Below, in pieces: positions 35,743 to 39,842 of a stretch of 39,842 nucleotides of DNA. The translations under genes and the position numbers were made by a program. Source of the stretch: a virus; IMG/VR virus record IMGVR_UViG_3300045051_000490, positions 1 through 39,842 of that record; one strand, 5' to 3'. The notes under the pieces were generated by a model. The model saw only the letters and a program-made list of their open reading frames with translations. It was not told the origin of the DNA and searched no databases. Numbering within the stretch: the first letter of the stretch is position 1; each line of letters begins with the position of its first letter.

Positions 35743-38700
35743 GTAGAACCAACAAAACGTTAGGGCTACGCAATTTCGAGAAAGACGCCGAAAGATTGCG
35801 CGTGCTGATGGGCGGCGGCACGACTTATCTGCCGCCTTCCGCGGGCGGGGAGATGTTCAATAGGATTGTCGTCTACCACGCATCGGGCGCACCGGCGCAG
35901 TTCTTCCCCGTGAACGATGCGGGATTGGCTGCCGCGATTGTCGCCGTGACGGGCGCGGATACGATTACTATCCCGCCCTGCATCTTTGCCAACGACTACA
36001 CCCTGCCTGCAAATACGAGCGTTTTAGGCACCGGCTCGCTTGTCACCAAGTTTAGCGGCACCGTGACTTGCGGCTCGAATACCTACCTGCGCGACGTGGG
36101 CATTATGCGCAGCGTGTCGAGCGGGTCTGAGATTGTCGGATTATTGGGTCCAACCACGGGGGAGGCTTATCTCAATACCGTCAATATCAACCAGGCCAAC
36201 TCCGGGGCGGGCGCGGCGACGGGTATCAAGATGCAGGCGGGCAACCTGAAAGTCAGGGGCAGTTATTCCAGGGGTAGCGCTACGGGCGGCGGCCTGGGTT
36301 ATGCCGTCATCGGGCACGCTACGGCGCGCTTCGAGTTTGACGAAGGCTGCTCTTTTGTCGGATCTACGGCGAAATTCAGCGGCGGCAACATCTACGCCTA
36401 CAACACGCAGAACGAAATCCGCCAGCTTGACGCCGCCGGGGAGCTGGTGCGCACCTACTCGGCAAGCCAGGCGGGGCTAATTGCGGGGCTTGCGGCGGCA
36501 GCGTCGGGCGACCGGCTGGAACTTCCGCAAGACACGATTGATTTAGCGACCGGGATCAGCGTCCCGGCGGGCGTGACGATTAGCGGGCAGGGAGGGTACG
36601 GAAGCCTGAATTTTTCAGCCTTTGCAGGGACGGCGATCATCCTTGACGCCGGGTCATCCTTGCAGAAACTATCCATCAACTACGACGCCACCGGGCAGGC
36701 AAACGCCCTGGGCATTTCCGCATCCGGGGACGGCTGGCTGGTGCAATTGTGTTCGGTCTATATCCACGGGGCGAGCGGCAACAACTACGGGGGCGAGTTC
36801 AGCGGGGCAACACCCGTCAAGGGCTTTATCGAGTTCAGCCACTTGCACGGCAACGGCGGGTCGAACGCCCATGGTATCCGCATCCTTTCGGGCGGAAATG
36901 TGGCGGTCAGCTATTCGACCGGCCTGGGGCGCAACGGGTCGTCTACCAGTTACGGGCTGTCCAACGCCACGGGCGCAAGCGGCAACGAGAGCTGGATTGA
37001 GTTCTCGCGCTTCGACGGCGACACGGCAGGTTCTAAGATCGGGGCGGTAAACAGCGGCTACGGGGCGTTCTTCAGCAACATTTTTTCAGGGGCTACCGCC
37101 GGCTTCTCGAACTCCGGCACGGCGCGGGTTTGTGACAACCACTGGACAAGCCAGACCGGGGCGGGCACCATCACCTATCTTCAGGGCGACCGGGGGGCGT
37201 ACAACGAAGAAACCTGGCACGCCTCGGATATTGAAAACAGCTACCTTCAGCGCCACTTGCCGAAACCGGCTGCAGACGGCACGGACGACACGAAAATCGC
37301 GGTAGTCCAGGGCACGCAATGGGTGATGGGCGATCCGTCGGCTAACTCGCCGGTGGTGGTGGATTACTCCACGGTCAACGTTGACAATCCCCCAACAAAA
37401 GAGCAAATTGACACAGCATTTGGTACACCGGGCGTAGTTGGGGCGGGCTTCCTGGGTATAATAAATGACAACGCCGCCGCGCTCAACCAATATCTTTGCG
37501 CATCCGACGGCTTCAACTGGCTATATATGAACCTCACCAAAGCAATCGCAACCGTCGCCGCCGCTATCGCAATCCTGGCGGGCGACACCTTCACCGGCTC
37601 GAACGGTACGCATCTCAACGCCCATACAATGGACGAAGGCAGCGGGTGGACTGAGAACAGCGGCAGTTGGGCGATTTCCAGCAACGCCGCGGTACAGGCC
37701 ACCAACGCCGGTGCGCAATACATCGCCACGACTGACACCGGAGACGCCAATACAAGGATCAGGGCGCGGGTCAAGCCGTCTGCCGCCAGTGGGCTACACA
37801 TAGGCGGCCTGATTGGGCGTTTCTCGGATACCAGCAATTATTGGCGGGCCGACATTACCACGGGTGGAACCCCCCTGGTGCGCCTGTGGGAGATGAACGG
37901 CGGCGTACAAACTTTGCGAGCCTCGAAAGCCTGGACAAACCGCTACCAAAAATATGTAGACCTTGAGATGACTTTGGATGGCAATATTATCTCGGTAACG
38001 GTAGACGGCGGCTATGGCATTACCTATACTTCCAGCTTCAACAACACCGCCACCAAACACGGCATAACCGAATACCGCGACAATACGACGCCGGTGCAGG
38101 CGTGCGTCTTTGAAGATTTCCAGGTGGTTGACCTGCCTGTCTACCCCTGGACGCGCCTGGGCGATGTGCTGACCGCCGGGACCGGGGAAGGGCAAAACGT
38201 CTTGGAAGCATCGGTTATTTACGAAGGCAACGCCAAGATACTCACGGGCAACGTGTTCAAGATGTGGTACACCGCCGGTTACGGCACCTGGGCGGACATT
38301 GGCATCCGCTACGCCGAATCGACTACCGGGCTTCCCGGATCCTGGACAAAGTACGGCTCAAACCCGCTGATAACCCACTACGCCCGCTCATCGGTATTCA
38401 AGGATGGCGGAACTTATTATATGTATGCCAGTTACGAAGATACCCGCCTGGACTTACTGACTTCCACCGACGGCCTTGCCTGGACACTGGATACGTCGAA
38501 CGTCCTGCCTTTGGGCGGGGCGGGGGCGTGGGATGACCAGCACATTGTCAATACTTTCGTCTGGAAAGAAGGTCCAACCGATTGGCGCATGATGTACGAG
38601 GGTAACCACGGCGGCAGCTTCTGGCACCTGGGCTATGCCACATCGACCGACGGCAGAACGTGGACGAAATCAGGCAGCAACCCGGTATTGAATTTGGACG

Positions 38701-39038
38701 GCGGCACGGGTGGGCCGTTTGTGAAGAAGGTGGGGTCATACTACTACCTGTTTACCCACAAAGCGCCGCAGGATTTGCAGGTGCCGACCAACCTGTACCG
38801 CTACCGTTCCACGGATTTAGTCAACTGGACGCCCTATCCGATGTCGGCGGAGTTGGTGCGCATCGGGGCCGACCAGGGCGAAGACAATTATGTTGGGCAG
38901 TTGGGCGACCCGTTCATCGTGGAAGCCAACGGCCTGGCTTACTTCTTCTTCTCGGCAACGTCGGACGGCACGCAACAGAGCGGCAATACGCATATCGAAG
39001 TGGCGACAGCTGACCCGCGCGCCATTTATGAGTGGTGA
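35739..39038 (+). CDS. Modular tailspike with beta-helix and glycosidase-like propeller
   Basis: 1099 aa. A short N-terminal anchor (1-35) leads into two right-handed beta-helix blocks. Each opens with the same kind of cap (AAIVAVTGADTITIPP near residue 65 and GLAAAASGDRLELPQD near 245). A linker (about 470-610), a LamG-like jelly roll (about 615-795, EGSGWTENSGSWAISSNAAVQ) and a five-bladed propeller (about 800-1099) follow. The propeller blades (SSVFKDGGTYYMYASYED, GGPFVKKVGSYYYLFTHKAP, GDPFIVEANGLAYFFFSATSDG) resemble GH43-type hydrolases. A host-polysaccharide binding or cutting role is likely; catalytic residues are not certain. Confidence 0.85.
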   Translation: MSRTNKTLGLRNFEKDAERLRVLMGGGTTYLPPSAGGEMFNRIVVYHASGAPAQFFPVNDAGLAAAIVAVTGADTITIPPCIFANDYTLPANTSVLGTGSLVTKFSGTVTCGSNTYLRDVGIMRSVSSGSEIVGLLGPTTGEAYLNTVNINQANSGAGAATGIKMQAGNLKVRGSYSRGSATGGGLGYAVIGHATARFEFDEGCSFVGSTAKFSGGNIYAYNTQNEIRQLDAAGELVRTYSASQAGLIAGLAAAASGDRLELPQDTIDLATGISVPAGVTISGQGGYGSLNFSAFAGTAIILDAGSSLQKLSINYDATGQANALGISASGDGWLVQLCSVYIHGASGNNYGGEFSGATPVKGFIEFSHLHGNGGSNAHGIRILSGGNVAVSYSTGLGRNGSSTSYGLSNATGASGNESWIEFSRFDGDTAGSKIGAVNSGYGAFFSNIFSGATAGFSNSGTARVCDNHWTSQTGAGTITYLQGDRGAYNEETWHASDIENSYLQRHLPKPAADGTDDTKIAVVQGTQWVMGDPSANSPVVVDYSTVNVDNPPTKEQIDTAFGTPGVVGAGFLGIINDNAAALNQYLCASDGFNWLYMNLTKAIATVAAAIAILAGDTFTGSNGTHLNAHTMDEGSGWTENSGSWAISSNAAVQATNAGAQYIATTDTGDANTRIRARVKPSAASGLHIGGLIGRFSDTSNYWRADITTGGTPLVRLWEMNGGVQTLRASKAWTNRYQKYVDLEMTLDGNIISVTVDGGYGITYTSSFNNTATKHGITEYRDNTTPVQACVFEDFQVVDLPVYPWTRLGDVLTAGTGEGQNVLEASVIYEGNAKILTGNVFKMWYTAGYGTWADIGIRYAESTTGLPGSWTKYGSNPLITHYARSSVFKDGGTYYMYASYEDTRLDLLTSTDGLAWTLDTSNVLPLGGAGAWDDQHIVNTFVWKEGPTDWRMMYEGNHGGSFWHLGYATSTDGRTWTKSGSNPVLNLDGGTGGPFVKKVGSYYYLFTHKAPQDLQVPTNLYRYRSTDLVNWTPYPMSAELVRIGADQGEDNYVGQLGDPFIVEANGLAYFFFSATSDGTQQSGNTHIEVATADPRAIYEW

Positions 39039-39041
39039 CAG

Positions 39042-39437
39042 ATGGCAATCGAGAACATTACCCGCATTACACAGTACAGGGACACAAAAACCAACGTCGA
39101 AGCCCTTGACGGTGCCCTGGAAGAAGGGGCGATCAGCTACGCCACCGATACCGGCGAGCTGGGGCTATACACGAACGGAGCCTGGGTATGGTTTTCGTCT
39201 GGGGCGAGCGCGGCTGATGTAAAGGCCAAGGTATCGAGCGGCGACACGACTACCGACTACCTTTTCAGCAAGTTGGCAGCCGGGACAAATATCACCCTGA
39301 CAAAAAATAATCCAGGCGGCAACGAGACGATCACCATTACCGCCGCCAGCGGGTCATTCGACCCGTCTACCATCCTGGTTGACGATAGCTTCAACATCCT
39401 GATTGACGACAGCGGCAACGTTTTAGTAGGAGCGTAA
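39042..39437 (+). CDS. Tail-fibre-like structural protein, 131 aa
   Basis: EEGAISYATDTGELGLYTNGAWVWF is the common N-terminal adaptor of small phage fibre proteins. TTDYLFSKLAAGTNITLTKNNPGGNETITITA is a fibre strand motif. The end (ILVDDSFNILIDDSGNVLVGA) is a short repeat of a (I/V)L(I/V)DDSxN unit. It probably forms an additional fibre or tail tip component next to the tailspike. Confidence 0.72.
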   Translation: MAIENITRITQYRDTKTNVEALDGALEEGAISYATDTGELGLYTNGAWVWFSSGASAADVKAKVSSGDTTTDYLFSKLAAGTNITLTKNNPGGNETITITAASGSFDPSTILVDDSFNILIDDSGNVLVGA

Positions 39438-39439
39438 TT

Positions 39440-39842
39440 ATGGCATTACTGAGAGATGATCCCCAATTTGCAACCGGCTGGATTAACGCCGATGAAGCCT
39501 GGACTTATGCCAGCGCAGACGGGGCAACGGGGGTGATTACCGTGCCCACGGATGCGACCGCCAAATACTCGGTTGGGATGCGGGTGAAGCTCACCCAGAC
39601 GACCGTAAAGTATTTCATCATCACGGCAATTGCGGCAACGTCGATGACTGTATGGGGCGGCACGGATTACACCCTGGCCAACGCCGCCATTTCAGCCAAC
39701 TATTACAGCCCGCACAAAGCGCCGCTCGGCTTCCCGCTATCGCCGCTGAAATGGTCAATCGAGACGCACGACACGACTGGGGGCAGCCAGGCCAGCCCGA
39801 CGCAAAATCAATGGTACAACCTGGGCACGGTTTCGATTGCCC
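39440..39842 (+). CDS. Structural protein, C-terminus cut by window edge
   Basis: GTAGGAGCG lies eight bases before the ATG. About 134 codons are visible, all open. DATAKYSVGMRVKLTQTTVKYFIITAIAATSMTVWGGTDYTL and SPHKAPLGFPLSPLKWSIE are a recurrent small beta-barrel domain of fibre or receptor-binding proteins. It belongs to the tail-fibre group; full length unknown. Confidence 0.75.
   Translation, partial: MALLRDDPQFATGWINADEAWTYASADGATGVITVPTDATAKYSVGMRVKLTQTTVKYFIITAIAATSMTVWGGTDYTLANAAISANYYSPHKAPLGFPLSPLKWSIETHDTTGGSQASPTQNQWYNLGTVSIA

Noticed and set aside
1-39842. tRNA genes, CRISPR arrays, insertion sequences and diversity-generating retroelements.
   Set aside because: No cloverleaf with a T-loop, no regularly spaced repeat-spacer series, no transposase or reverse transcriptase and no terminal inverted repeats were seen.
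1-39842. Window ends joining as a closed circular genome.
   Set aside because: Both edge genes are open, but joining the right edge to the left edge gives no convincing continuation of the fibre gene, and integrase and attachment site are missing; the window is treated as an excerpt.

Overview
The window is a contiguous stretch of a tailed, long-tailed (siphovirus-like) phage genome with a lambda-like temperate layout. Genes overlap by 1-30 bases almost everywhere and use the standard code, and no host housekeeping gene is visible. The host cannot be read directly. Moderately high GC and Shine-Dalgarno leaders indicate a bacterial host. The truncated lipoprotein at the left edge, with its Ala/Thr/Gln-rich low-complexity stretch, is reminiscent of Chloroflexota lipoproteins, but that is a weak inference. 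No integrase, attachment site or tRNA was seen, so the genome continues outside at least one edge.

Left arm (1-3766, minus strand): a leftward early operon from a strong promoter at 3728-3767. It encodes a 98-aa protein, an ERF-family single-strand annealing protein, several small proteins, a zinc-ribbon protein, an excisionase-like helix-turn-helix protein and a truncated membrane lipoprotein. Immunity region (3819-5004): a terminator, a small membrane protein, a CI-like repressor (minus) and a divergent Cro-like protein (plus). The leftward and rightward early promoters match at 34 of 39 positions. Both carry the same ten-base operator core over the -35 box, and a third copy lies after the cro-like gene.

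Rightward early region (5079-14533): small Cys-rich and membrane proteins, a Gp37/Gp68-type protein, two orphan DNA methyltransferases, then a consensus promoter followed by a 125-nt three-way-junction RNA. Next come an O-like initiator gene with iterons inside it (probable origin), a DnaC-like helicase loader, and a nin-like block of small zinc proteins, a PD-(D/E)XK-type nuclease and a PP-loop ATPase. An extended -10 promoter followed by a strong terminator (14544-14664) separates early from late genes, as PR'-tR' does in lambda.

Late region (14746-39842): holin-like proteins, metallophosphoesterase and GH25 endolysin; terminase, portal, MuF-type head protein, scaffold and major capsid protein. 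A 4.5-kb insert of four glycosyltransferases, a methyltransferase and small proteins follows, then connector, closure, tail-completion, tail-terminator and tail-tube proteins. The tail-assembly chaperone pair is linked by a -1 frameshift at CCCAAAC. The window ends with the tape measure, two large tail-tip proteins, a 1099-aa modular tailspike and two fibre-like proteins.

The most notable items are the virion-glycan island inside the head-tail operon, the structured RNA before the replication genes, the iterons inside the initiator gene, and a recurring hairpin plus AAGGAACAGACA leader in front of at least eleven genes on both strands. No stretch longer than 300 bases lacks a gene or a described element.
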